From: Arcobacter sp.
GTDB lineage: Bacteria > Campylobacterota > Campylobacteria > Campylobacterales > Arcobacteraceae
DNA: 64,000 nt
Direction of reading: 5' to 3'
NCBI GenBank assembly: GCA_002869535.1
Contig: PKUK01000008.1
Coordinates: 540,351-604,350, forward strand
Part shown: piece by piece, positions 8,228-15,463 of the stretch
How positions within the stretch are numbered: position 1 is the stretch's first letter
How the letters are laid out: each line of letters starts with the position of its first letter
Made by a program: the position numbers and the translations under genes
The notes under the pieces: model-generated
Told to the model about the DNA's origin: nothing
Database searches by the model: none
The model's input: the letters and a program-made list of their open reading frames with translations, nothing else

Positions 8228-8901
8228 TGTAAAAATTTATACCCCATTCCTCTTATTGTATGTAAATACGATGGTGTTTTTGGATTATCTTCAATTTTAT
8301 GTCTAATTCTATTTATAATAACTGCAAGGGAACCTATATTGTCATAGTCACTATTTAATAAATTACTATTTTCAAAAATATCATCCCTTGAGACAACAAA
8401 ACCCTCTCTTTTTATCAAAAGAGACAATACCTCATATTCTGCTGCTGTCAACCTTATAAATTTATCATCTTTTCGTATCTCTTTTTTCTCTTCATCAAAA
8501 ATGAACACTTTTTGTGGTTTTTCTTCTATTTTTGAAGTTGTATTATATCTTCTTAGGATTGTTTTAATTCTAACTTCAAGTTCTCTTGGGTCATATGGTT
8601 TAGGTAAATAATCATCAGCTCCAAGTTGTAAAGCAGTTACTTTATCTGTAATATCACTTCTAGCACTTGAGATTATTATTGGTATATCATGGTTTACAAT
8701 AATCTCTTTACAAACATCTAACCCATCCATTCCAGGAAGAGTTAGATCTAAAATTATCAAATCAAATTTATTTATTTTTAGACTACTAAGAGCCAAAAAA
8801 GGCTCTTCATAGTTTGTCACTTTTATATTAAATTTACTTAAATATTGAGTTAAGACTTCTGCTAGTTCAGCATCATCTTCCACCATTGCTATATTTATCA
8901 T
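8224..8901 (-). CDS. OmpR/PhoB-family response regulator (ArsR-like partner)
   Basis: A 225-residue regulator. The REC domain (about 1-118) has VEDD, phospho-acceptor Asp in LILDLTLPGMDG, the S/A switch IISSARS and LPKPYDPREL. The winged-helix domain (about 135-225) has RLTAAEYEVLSLLI, the recognition region DNIGSLAVIINRIRHKIEDN and the C-terminal IRGMGYKF. It should bind direct repeats as a dimer. Its gene overlaps the Spy-like gene by 29 bases upstream and the kinase by 4 bases downstream, giving a three-gene operon. Direct GTTAA repeats upstream of the Spy-like gene are candidate binding sites. Confidence 0.9.
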   Translation of the reverse strand: MINIAMVEDDAELAEVLTQYLSKFNIKVTNYEEPFLALSSLKINKFDLIILDLTLPGMDGLDVCKEIIVNHDIPIIISSARSDITDKVTALQLGADDYLPKPYDPRELEVRIKTILRRYNTTSKIEEKPQKVFIFDEEKKEIRKDDKFIRLTAAEYEVLSLLIKREGFVVSRDDIFENSNLLNSDYDNIGSLAVIINRIRHKIEDNPKTPSYLHTIRGMGYKFLQ

Positions 8902-9340
8902 ATTTCATACCTCTTTTATCTTCAAAACTATTTGAATCAAGCATCTTTTTTAACTCATTTTTTTGTTCATTTGTTAAAATAGCATAAATTTTTTCTATCA
9001 AAGTAGCCCTATATTCTACCATATTTTTATACTTATTCATAGAGATATCTATATAAACAGTTTTATCAAACTTTCCATTTTCAAAGGCTTTAGCATAAGA
9101 GTCTATTTTAGGTTTAGTATTTCTCATTATATTCTTTACCTTTGATACTTGTTCATCACTTAACTCTAATTTATGTATATATCTCATAATACTAAAATGT
9201 GGACTTTTTTTACTTTTCATATGACACGATGAGTTCTCTTTTTTAGCTTTACAAGAGTGTTCTTTCTTCATATCAACAGCAAATAAAAATGTTGAAACCA
9301 AACTACTTAATAAAACAACTGTTACTAATACTCTTTTCAT
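8873..9340 (-). CDS. Spy/CpxP-like periplasmic protein with Cys/His-rich N-terminus
   Basis: A 155-residue exported protein. A signal peptide covers about residues 1-21 (VLVTVVLLSSLVSTFLFA), followed by a Cys/His-rich stretch with HSCKAK, SSCHMK and SPHF that may bind metal. The mature part is helical with LSDEQVSKVKNIM and LTNEQKNELKKM, the LTxxQ-type pattern of the Spy/CpxP family of periplasmic chaperones and stress sensors. It overlaps and precedes the two-component genes and probably modulates or responds to the kinase. Its ribosome-binding site is buried in a perfect hairpin (separate entry). Confidence 0.78.
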   Translation of the reverse strand: MKRVLVTVVLLSSLVSTFLFAVDMKKEHSCKAKKENSSCHMKSKKSPHFSIMRYIHKLELSDEQVSKVKNIMRNTKPKIDSYAKAFENGKFDKTVYIDISMNKYKNMVEYRATLIEKIYAILTNEQKNELKKMLDSNSFEDKRGMKYDKYSNGGR

Positions 9341-9346
9341 GCAACT

Positions 9347-9366
9347 TTCCTTATATTGATAAGGAA
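9347..9366 (-). promoter_or_regulatory. Hairpin sequestering the ribosome-binding site of the Spy-like gene
   Basis: On the minus strand TTCCTTAT and ATAAGGAA form a perfect 8-bp stem around the 4-base loop CAAT. The 3' arm contains AAGGAA, which with the next two bases is the only good ribosome-binding site for the ATG at 9340. Folded RNA would hide it from ribosomes. An AU-rich stem of this kind resembles RNA thermometers or other translational switches. This is inference from pairing alone. Confidence 0.5.
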
Positions 9367-9388
9367 ATTATTACATGCCTATATAACA

Positions 9389-9420
9389 GTTAATAAATGA
9401 AAGGTTAACTTAATGTTAAT
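9389..9420 (-). promoter_or_regulatory. GTTAA direct repeats, candidate operator of the Spy-like/two-component operon
   Basis: Three copies of GTTAAT/GTTAAC lie at 9389, 9404 and 9415 on the plus strand, with one 11-base and one 15-base spacing. The 11-base period fits dimeric binding by OmpR-family regulators, so autoregulation by the downstream regulator is plausible. A TATAT-rich -10-like stretch lies just downstream, toward the gene. Chance is possible in AT-rich DNA. Confidence 0.3.
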
Positions 9421-9433
9421 AGTAATTATATAA

Positions 9434-11362
9434 TTAATTAAGAGGTATAGAAATAACAAACTCAGCACCCATATGGGTTTTATCTTCATATTTATACTCA
9501 ACATTTGAAGCACTTATTTTACCTTTCATACTCTCTTCAATAATTTGTTTAGAGATATACAGCCCTATTCCAGTGCCACATTCTTTCTCTTTTGTAGTAT
9601 AATAAGCATCAAAAATATTGTTTATTATTTCATTTGGTATTCCATTTGCATTATCTTTTATCTTGATAATCAAACTATTTTCTTCTTTGTATACATCAAC
9701 AAATATATACCTTTTTTCTCTACTAGGTTTTTTTACTAACTCTTCTTTTGCATTTTTTAATAGATTAATCAAAGTTTGTAATAACTCGTTTTTTAAACCT
9801 AATAACTCCACTTCTTCAATATTTTTTATAACTTCAATATTATTACTTCTAAGTTGTGAATTTATCAATTTTAAAGTATCTTCCATAACATCTGTGCTTT
9901 TAAATGATTCTTTTTGTTTGTTTGGATTAAAAAAGTTTCTAAAGTCATCAATTGTTTGAGTTAGATTATGCACTGATTCCTCTATATCATCAATAGCATC
10001 CTCAATCTCTTTTTCACTTGAAAAATCTTTCATCTCTCTATTGATTCTAAGTAATCCATTAGCCATAGAAATCACACTTAATGGTTGTTTCCATTGGTGG
10101 GCAATACTTCCTATCATCTCACCCATTGTTGCCATTTTTGATTGTTGAACTAATAGTTTTTCTTTTTCAACAACATTATTCATTTTTTCATATACTTTTA
10201 ATTTATACTCACTAAATATTATGTAAACTCTTTTTGATAAATATGATGAAATAATAATTGTTATTACTGTAAGCAATAATCCTATAAGAATTATATTTTT
10301 TATAGACTTATTATTTGACTCTAATAAAGATATCTTTTTTTCTTGAATTTGCTTTTTCAACGCTTCTAAATAAAATCCACTACCTATCATCCAATCCCAA
10401 TCTTCATATAATTTTATAAATGAAATTTTGTCATTTGAATTTAATTTGTCATTTAGTACTACGGTTGAAGTATAGTTAACAAATCCCTCTTTATTTTTTA
10501 CAGCAAAGTCGATAAGTTCCCTTATTATATATCTTCCATCTTTTGTCTTAACATCATATCGATTCTGTCCTATTAACTCTTTTTTAGGATTAACTAAACA
10601 TAAACCTTCTAAATCATATATAAAAATATGCTCAGGTTTTTTTAATTCAAAACTATTAAGTTTTTTCAATATTCTTTTTTGTGTTTGTTCCTTAAAATAA
10701 TCTTCATAATAGCCTGCACCAATAAACAAATCATATGGTTCAAATTTTTTAAAAACTCCTATTTTTTTGTGATTTACTAGATTGCTATTTGCTTTTTTCC
10801 AATACCAAGAATAAAAAGTTTCATCTTTTTCACTTAATATTTTATACATATCTTGAAGTATTAATGTACCCTTTGAATCTTTAAAATTCCAAAGATTTTT
10901 ACCTTCCATCTCTGGAAAACCTGAGTTTAAAAGATTTTTGCCTTTCATTTCATAAACAAATATATATCCATTATTATTAAACTTTATTGCTCTCAATTCT
11001 GATATTATAGTTTCAATAGTTTTATCTTTTGTATAATTTGCTTTTTTTATATTTCTATTATAAATTAGTGTAGCCATTGCATGAGCTTGTTGCACTTCTT
11101 CTTTTATTTCATTATTAAAATCTTCTTTTTCAAACTCTCTTTCCATATCAATAAGCTTATAGATTTTATTTACTAAATTTTCAACCATAACTTTATTATG
11201 TGATATATAATTTTCTTCTAATTTTTTTATATCTTGTTTTATATCTTGTTTTTTTTGATAAATTAGTATTTGAATAATAATAAACGAAAAGACTATAATT
11301 GAAACTATCGGTCCGTATTTTATAAAAGTTAGTAAACTTTTTTCATTTTTAAATATATTCAA
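9434..11362 (-). CDS. Double-Cache sensor histidine kinase
   Basis: The protein has a membrane segment near the N-terminus (YGPIVSIIVFSFIIIQILIY), a long coiled segment, two Cache_2-type sensor repeats (each with a YIFVYEM or HIFIYDL strand and a closing FEPYDLFIGAGYYED or YEDWDWMIGSGFYLE), and a second membrane segment. The kinase core has H-box MGEMIGSIAHQWKQPLSVIS, N-box NLLKNAKEEL and G-boxes DNANGI and GTGIGLYIS. The periplasmic part probably binds a small organic acid or amino acid. I prefer the TTG at 11362, preceded by AAAGGA at good spacing and matching where relatives begin. An in-frame ATG at 11527 is the alternative. No regulator gene is adjacent. The gene diverges from fumarase. 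Confidence 0.85.
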   Translation of the reverse strand: MNIFKNEKSLLTFIKYGPIVSIIVFSFIIIQILIYQKKQDIKQDIKKLEENYISHNKVMVENLVNKIYKLIDMEREFEKEDFNNEIKEEVQQAHAMATLIYNRNIKKANYTKDKTIETIISELRAIKFNNNGYIFVYEMKGKNLLNSGFPEMEGKNLWNFKDSKGTLILQDMYKILSEKDETFYSWYWKKANSNLVNHKKIGVFKKFEPYDLFIGAGYYEDYFKEQTQKRILKKLNSFELKKPEHIFIYDLEGLCLVNPKKELIGQNRYDVKTKDGRYIIRELIDFAVKNKEGFVNYTSTVVLNDKLNSNDKISFIKLYEDWDWMIGSGFYLEALKKQIQEKKISLLESNNKSIKNIILIGLLLTVITIIISSYLSKRVYIIFSEYKLKVYEKMNNVVEKEKLLVQQSKMATMGEMIGSIAHQWKQPLSVISMANGLLRINREMKDFSSEKEIEDAIDDIEESVHNLTQTIDDFRNFFNPNKQKESFKSTDVMEDTLKLINSQLRSNNIEVIKNIEEVELLGLKNELLQTLINLLKNAKEELVKKPSREKRYIFVDVYKEENSLIIKIKDNANGIPNEIINNIFDAYYTTKEKECGTGIGLYISKQIIEESMKGKISASNVEYKYEDKTHMGAEFVISIPLN

Positions 11363-11541
11363 AAAAATCCTTTCATTCACAGAAGTTACTACAAGTATAT
11401 GTATTAACAATAAAGTTATTATATTAGAGTATATCACAACTTCATATTTATATATCTTTCTCAAAATGTTACAAAAATATTCAAAAACTTTACATATATT
11501 TTTATACGAAGTAAAAGTTAGCTTCATAAACAATAATTGGT

Positions 11542-11547
11542 TATAAT
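11542..11547 (+). promoter_or_regulatory. Candidate -10 box for the fumarase gene
   Basis: A perfect TATAAT preceded by TGGT, a partial extended -10, lies 34 bases before the fumarase ATG. A strong AAGGGG ribosome-binding site lies between them. The rest of the roughly 220-base gap between the divergent kinase and fumarase genes shows no further gene. Confidence 0.45.
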
Positions 11548-11580
11548 CAACTAATTTAATTATAAGGGGCATCTAAAATT

Positions 11581-13071
11581 ATGGGAAAAATTACTGAACA
11601 AGATATAATAGATAGTATAGCAGACGCATGTCAATACATCTCTTTTTACCATCCAGAGGATTTCGTAAAAGGAATGGTTGAGGCATATGAAAATGAAAAA
11701 TCTGAAGCTGCAAAAAATGCAATAGGACAAATATTAATCAACTCTAAAATGTGTGCAATGGGTCATAGACCTTTATGTCAAGATACAGGAAGTGTTAATA
11801 TTTTTGTTAGAGTTGGATTAAACGCAAACTTAGATATTAAAAAAGAGTTAGTAGATTTATTAAATGAAGGTGTTGCAAAAGGATATACAGATCCAGATAA
11901 CACGTTAAGATACTCTGTTGTTTCAGATCCTGCGGGAGCTAGAACAAATACTAAAGATAACACACCAGCTGTTATTCATGTAACAGTTGATAACTCAGAT
12001 GAATTAGATATTACAGTTGCAGCAAAAGGTGGAGGAAGTGAAAACAAATCTAAATTTGCAGTATTAAACCCATCTGATAGTGTTTATGATTGGGTTATGG
12101 ATAATGTCAGACAAATGGGAGCTGGATGGTGTCCTCCTGGTATCTTAGGAATTGGTATTGGTGGAAACCCAGAAAAATCTATGCTTTTAGCAAAAGAGTC
12201 TTTAATGGGTCATGTTGATATTCATGAACTACAAGCAAGAGGTCCTCAAAATGCCCTAGAAGAGTTAAGATTAAAACTTTATGAAGATATCAACAAAATC
12301 GGAATTGGAGCACAAGGACTTGGTGGATTGACTACTGTTGTTGATGTTAAGATTTTAGATTATCCATGTCATGCAGCTTCTCTTCCTGTTGCTATGATTC
12401 CAAACTGTGCAGCAACAAGACATATTCACTTTAAACTTAAAGGTGATGGACCTGCAAGATTTAATAAACCAGATTTAGACCTTTGGACAGATATTGAACT
12501 TCCAATGGATACAATCAAAAGAGTAAATATTGAAGATTTAACAAAAGAGAATTTATCTCAATTTAAATCAGGAGATACACTATTACTTTCTGGAAAAATT
12601 TTAACTGCACGTGATGCAGCTCATAAGAAAATAGTTGAATACAAAAATGCAAATAAACCACTTCCTAATGGTGTTGATTTAAAAGATAGATTTATCTACT
12701 ATGTGGGACCTGTTGATCCTGTAAGAGATGAAAAAGTTGGACCTGCTGGACCAACAACATCTACAAGAATGGATAAATTTACAAAAGATATGATGGAAAT
12801 AGGAATCATGGGTATGATTGGTAAAGCTGAAAGAAAGCAACCAACAATTGATTTAATCAAAGAGTATAAATCTATGTATTTAATTGCAACTGGTGGAGCT
12901 GCTTACTTGATTTCTCAATCAATCAAAGATGCAAAAGTTCTTGCATTTGAAGAGATGGGAATGGAAGCTATCTATGAATTTGAAGTAAAAGATATGCCTG
13001 TTACTGTTGCAGTTGATACAGAAGGTACTTCTATTCATACAACAGGTCCAGCTAAATGGAGAACCATATAA
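11581..13071 (+). CDS. fumA: Class I fumarate hydratase (iron-sulphur)
   Basis: A 496-residue single-chain class I fumarase that fuses the alpha and beta parts. The N-terminal part has CQDTGSVNIFVRVG, AAKGGGSENKSK, GAGWCPPGILGIGIGG and LKLYEDIN. The C-terminal part has YVGPVDPVRDEKVGPAGPTTSTRMDKF and GKAERKQ. The cysteines in CQDTG, CPPG and related positions would hold the 4Fe-4S cluster. It interconverts fumarate and malate in the TCA cycle. It is single-cistron, flanked by a divergent Cache kinase and a downstream Cache-GGDEF protein. It is followed by a strong hairpin. Confidence 0.95.
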   Translation: MGKITEQDIIDSIADACQYISFYHPEDFVKGMVEAYENEKSEAAKNAIGQILINSKMCAMGHRPLCQDTGSVNIFVRVGLNANLDIKKELVDLLNEGVAKGYTDPDNTLRYSVVSDPAGARTNTKDNTPAVIHVTVDNSDELDITVAAKGGGSENKSKFAVLNPSDSVYDWVMDNVRQMGAGWCPPGILGIGIGGNPEKSMLLAKESLMGHVDIHELQARGPQNALEELRLKLYEDINKIGIGAQGLGGLTTVVDVKILDYPCHAASLPVAMIPNCAATRHIHFKLKGDGPARFNKPDLDLWTDIELPMDTIKRVNIEDLTKENLSQFKSGDTLLLSGKILTARDAAHKKIVEYKNANKPLPNGVDLKDRFIYYVGPVDPVRDEKVGPAGPTTSTRMDKFTKDMMEIGIMGMIGKAERKQPTIDLIKEYKSMYLIATGGAAYLISQSIKDAKVLAFEEMGMEAIYEFEVKDMPVTVAVDTEGTSIHTTGPAKWRTI

Positions 13072-13079
13072 TAATTTTA

Positions 13080-13107
13080 TGTATAAAAGGACTATTCCTT
13101 TTATACA
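13080..13107 (+). terminator. Hairpin after fumarase
   Basis: TGTATAAAAGGA and TCCTTTTATACA form a perfect 12-bp stem with loop CTAT, starting 9 bases after the fumarase stop. There is no clean U-tract right after it, so it may be an RNA-stabilising or Rho-assisted end rather than a textbook intrinsic terminator. Confidence 0.55.
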
Positions 13108-13140
13108 TGGGTACAAGAGACTCTCTACTTTCATCTTATT

Positions 13141-13146
13141 TATAAT
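13141..13146 (+). promoter_or_regulatory. Candidate -10 box for the diguanylate cyclase gene
   Basis: TATAAT lies 30 bases before the ATG of the diguanylate cyclase and directly follows the fumarase hairpin, so the gene probably has its own promoter. No clear -35 element was seen. Confidence 0.35.
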
Positions 13147-13175
13147 ATAATAGCAAAAATAATTAAAGCAGTATA

Positions 13176-15287
13176 ATGAAACTATCTAATCTAATCTTAA
13201 AAGCAATTTTTTTTACTGCCCTTATATCTACTTTTCTTGCCTTTATAATTAATACTATCTTTGAATACAACAATTTCCAAAATGAAAAAGAAGATATAAA
13301 AAAAGAGTTTATCAAACAAAAAAAGAGTGAAGTAAAACGTGAAGTAAACAAAGCATATGATTATATTTTATATCACGAAAGTGTGATTAAGAGTGATGTA
13401 AAAAGAAAACTAAGAAATAGAGTATATGATGCATATAGCATAGCATATAAAATATTTAATGATAACAAAAATAAAAAAACAGAAAAAGAAATCAAATACC
13501 TAATCGTAGCAGCTTTACAAAATATAACATATGAACATGGAGCATATTTTTTCGTCAACAGTAATCAAGGAAGAGCAGTACTTTTTGATAAAAACTCCTT
13601 TTTAGATACTTACAAAGATATTTGGAATCTGCAAGATATCAAGGGAAATTATATAATAAAAAGACAAAGTAATATCGCACAAGTTCAAATAGAAGGCTTT
13701 ATAAAAAATTACTTTAAAAAACCAAACCAAAATAGTGATAAGCAGTATGAAAAAATATCTTTTATAAAACTATTTGAACCATATGATTGGCATATTGGTA
13801 TGGGAGAATATATTGATGAAATTACTGAAGACTCTAAAAATGAAATCTTAGAATACATCTCATCACTTAGATTTGGAAAAGATGGATATATTTTTGTAAA
13901 TTCAATGGATAAAAAAGCCTTAGTTTTTGATGGGAGAAAACTAAGTCCCCCAAAGGATTATCCAAATGATATTTTATTTCAACAACAAAAAGATACAGTC
14001 GAAAATAAAGAGGGGAACTTTTTCTTTTATAAATTTAAAAAATTAAATACAGTTGAAGAGTACCCGAAATTAGCCTTTGTAAAAAAATATGACAATTGGG
14101 GTTGGATAATTGGAGCTGGGGTTTATATTGATGAAATTGATGAAGAGTTAGCAAAAAAAGAGAGCCAACTTACAAATGCGATTATCTCTGAAACTACCAT
14201 TATCTTAATCATATTTTTTATTATTTTAATAATGATATTTTTTGTATCTAAAAAAATAACCTCTTATATAGAGTCAAATATTTTAAATCTTCTTCAACTA
14301 TTTAAAGCCTCATCTACGAGTTTAGAAGAGATTGATATTGATAAATTTACTTTTAAAGAGTTTAGAACTATTGCAAAAAGTTTAAATAGAACCCTGAGAC
14401 TAAGAAATAAAGCTGAAAAAAGAGTGAATGACCTTATGGACATTATTAATAAAAATGTAAATATATCCACAACTGATACAAAAGGTATAATAATTGATGT
14501 AAATGACTCTTTTTGTAAATTATCTGGTTTTTCTAAAAAAGAGCTTCTTGGAAAATCACACAATATAGTTCGTCATCCAGATACACCAAAAGAGATTTAT
14601 AAACAGATGTGGACAAATTTATCAAATGGTATAAAATGGGAAGGTGAATTAAAAAATATAAAGAAAAATGGGGATACTTATTGGGTTGATATAACTATTC
14701 ATCCCAATTATCAAAATGGAAAACTAGTAGGATATACAGCTATCAGACAAGATATTACAGATAAAAAAAGAGTTGAATATCTCTCTATAACAGATGAATT
14801 AACTCAAACATATAACAGAAGATATTTTAATATAAAAATTGAAGAAGAGATAAATAGAGCAAAAAGAAATGATTATTATTTAAGTTTTTTAATGCTAGAT
14901 GTTGATTATTTTAAATTTTACAATGATACATATGGCCACCAAGCTGGAGATTTAGCATTGCAAAAAATTGCATCTATTTTAAAAAGTCATACAAGTAGAG
15001 CTAGTGATTTTGCTTTTAGATTAGGTGGAGAAGAGTTTGGAATTTTATTCTCATATAAAGATGAAGAAGAGTCTTTAATATATGCAAATTTAATCAAAAG
15101 TGAAATTGAAGGCTTAAAAATAGAGCATAAAGCAAGTAATGTAATTCCATATGTTACTGCTTCGTTTGGGCTAGTTGTCAAAAAAGGTGAAGATATAGAA
15201 AGTGTTAATATGATTTATAAGTTAGCAGATGAAGCACTATATAATGCAAAAGAGAGTGGAAGAAATAAAGTATCTGTTAGTGAGTAA
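13176..15287 (+). CDS. Cache-PAS-GGDEF diguanylate cyclase
   Basis: A 703-residue membrane protein. A membrane segment is at about 8-30, followed by two Cache repeats (ending in FEPYDWHIGMGEYIDEI and YDNWGWIIGAGVYIDEI). A second membrane segment is at about 340-362, then a PAS domain (about 430-535, with VNDSFCKLSGFSKKELLGKSHNIVRH), then a GGDEF domain (about 540-703). The active motif is RLGGEEFGILF, and RASD five residues upstream forms the inhibitory I-site. It should make cyclic di-GMP in response to a periplasmic ligand. Its Cache layout resembles the kinase on the other side of fumarase, which suggests related ligands (inference). Confidence 0.92.
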   Translation: MKLSNLILKAIFFTALISTFLAFIINTIFEYNNFQNEKEDIKKEFIKQKKSEVKREVNKAYDYILYHESVIKSDVKRKLRNRVYDAYSIAYKIFNDNKNKKTEKEIKYLIVAALQNITYEHGAYFFVNSNQGRAVLFDKNSFLDTYKDIWNLQDIKGNYIIKRQSNIAQVQIEGFIKNYFKKPNQNSDKQYEKISFIKLFEPYDWHIGMGEYIDEITEDSKNEILEYISSLRFGKDGYIFVNSMDKKALVFDGRKLSPPKDYPNDILFQQQKDTVENKEGNFFFYKFKKLNTVEEYPKLAFVKKYDNWGWIIGAGVYIDEIDEELAKKESQLTNAIISETTIILIIFFIILIMIFFVSKKITSYIESNILNLLQLFKASSTSLEEIDIDKFTFKEFRTIAKSLNRTLRLRNKAEKRVNDLMDIINKNVNISTTDTKGIIIDVNDSFCKLSGFSKKELLGKSHNIVRHPDTPKEIYKQMWTNLSNGIKWEGELKNIKKNGDTYWVDITIHPNYQNGKLVGYTAIRQDITDKKRVEYLSITDELTQTYNRRYFNIKIEEEINRAKRNDYYLSFLMLDVDYFKFYNDTYGHQAGDLALQKIASILKSHTSRASDFAFRLGGEEFGILFSYKDEEESLIYANLIKSEIEGLKIEHKASNVIPYVTASFGLVVKKGEDIESVNMIYKLADEALYNAKESGRNKVSVSE

Positions 15288-15344
15288 TTAAAGATTAAAG
15301 GTTTTCATTTATTCAATTCCTACCATAAATAATATAGAAAATAG

Positions 15345-15453
15345 TAGATTTTATTAAAGGTCAAGGCAAAGAGTTAAATTTGAGAAGGAGCTTACAAGTA
15401 GTAAGTGACTGAACAAATTGAACTCTTCAACGCAGAGATTTGATAAAAGATAC
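15345..15453. repeat. Intergenic palindromic element, family B copy 1
   Basis: Between two convergent genes lies a long imperfect hairpin. The core is CTTAC, loop AAGTA, GTAAG (15391-15405). The next stem pairs GAGTTAAATTTG (15371-15382) with CAAATTGAACTC (15414-15425) with one mismatch, and further flanking pairing extends to about 15345 and 15453. A second copy at 32748-32892 keeps the AAGTA loop and the GGAG before it but changes the core stem to TGTAC/GTACA, so pairing is preserved. The function is unknown; it may also act as a transcription end for both genes. Confidence 0.6.
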
Positions 15454-15463
15454 TGTTTTATAT

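Noticed and set aside
11363-11572. Extended N-terminus of the Cache kinase to 11572
   Set aside because: It would reach into the fumarase ribosome-binding region. The TTG at 11362 has a good AAAGGA site and matches where such kinases usually begin.
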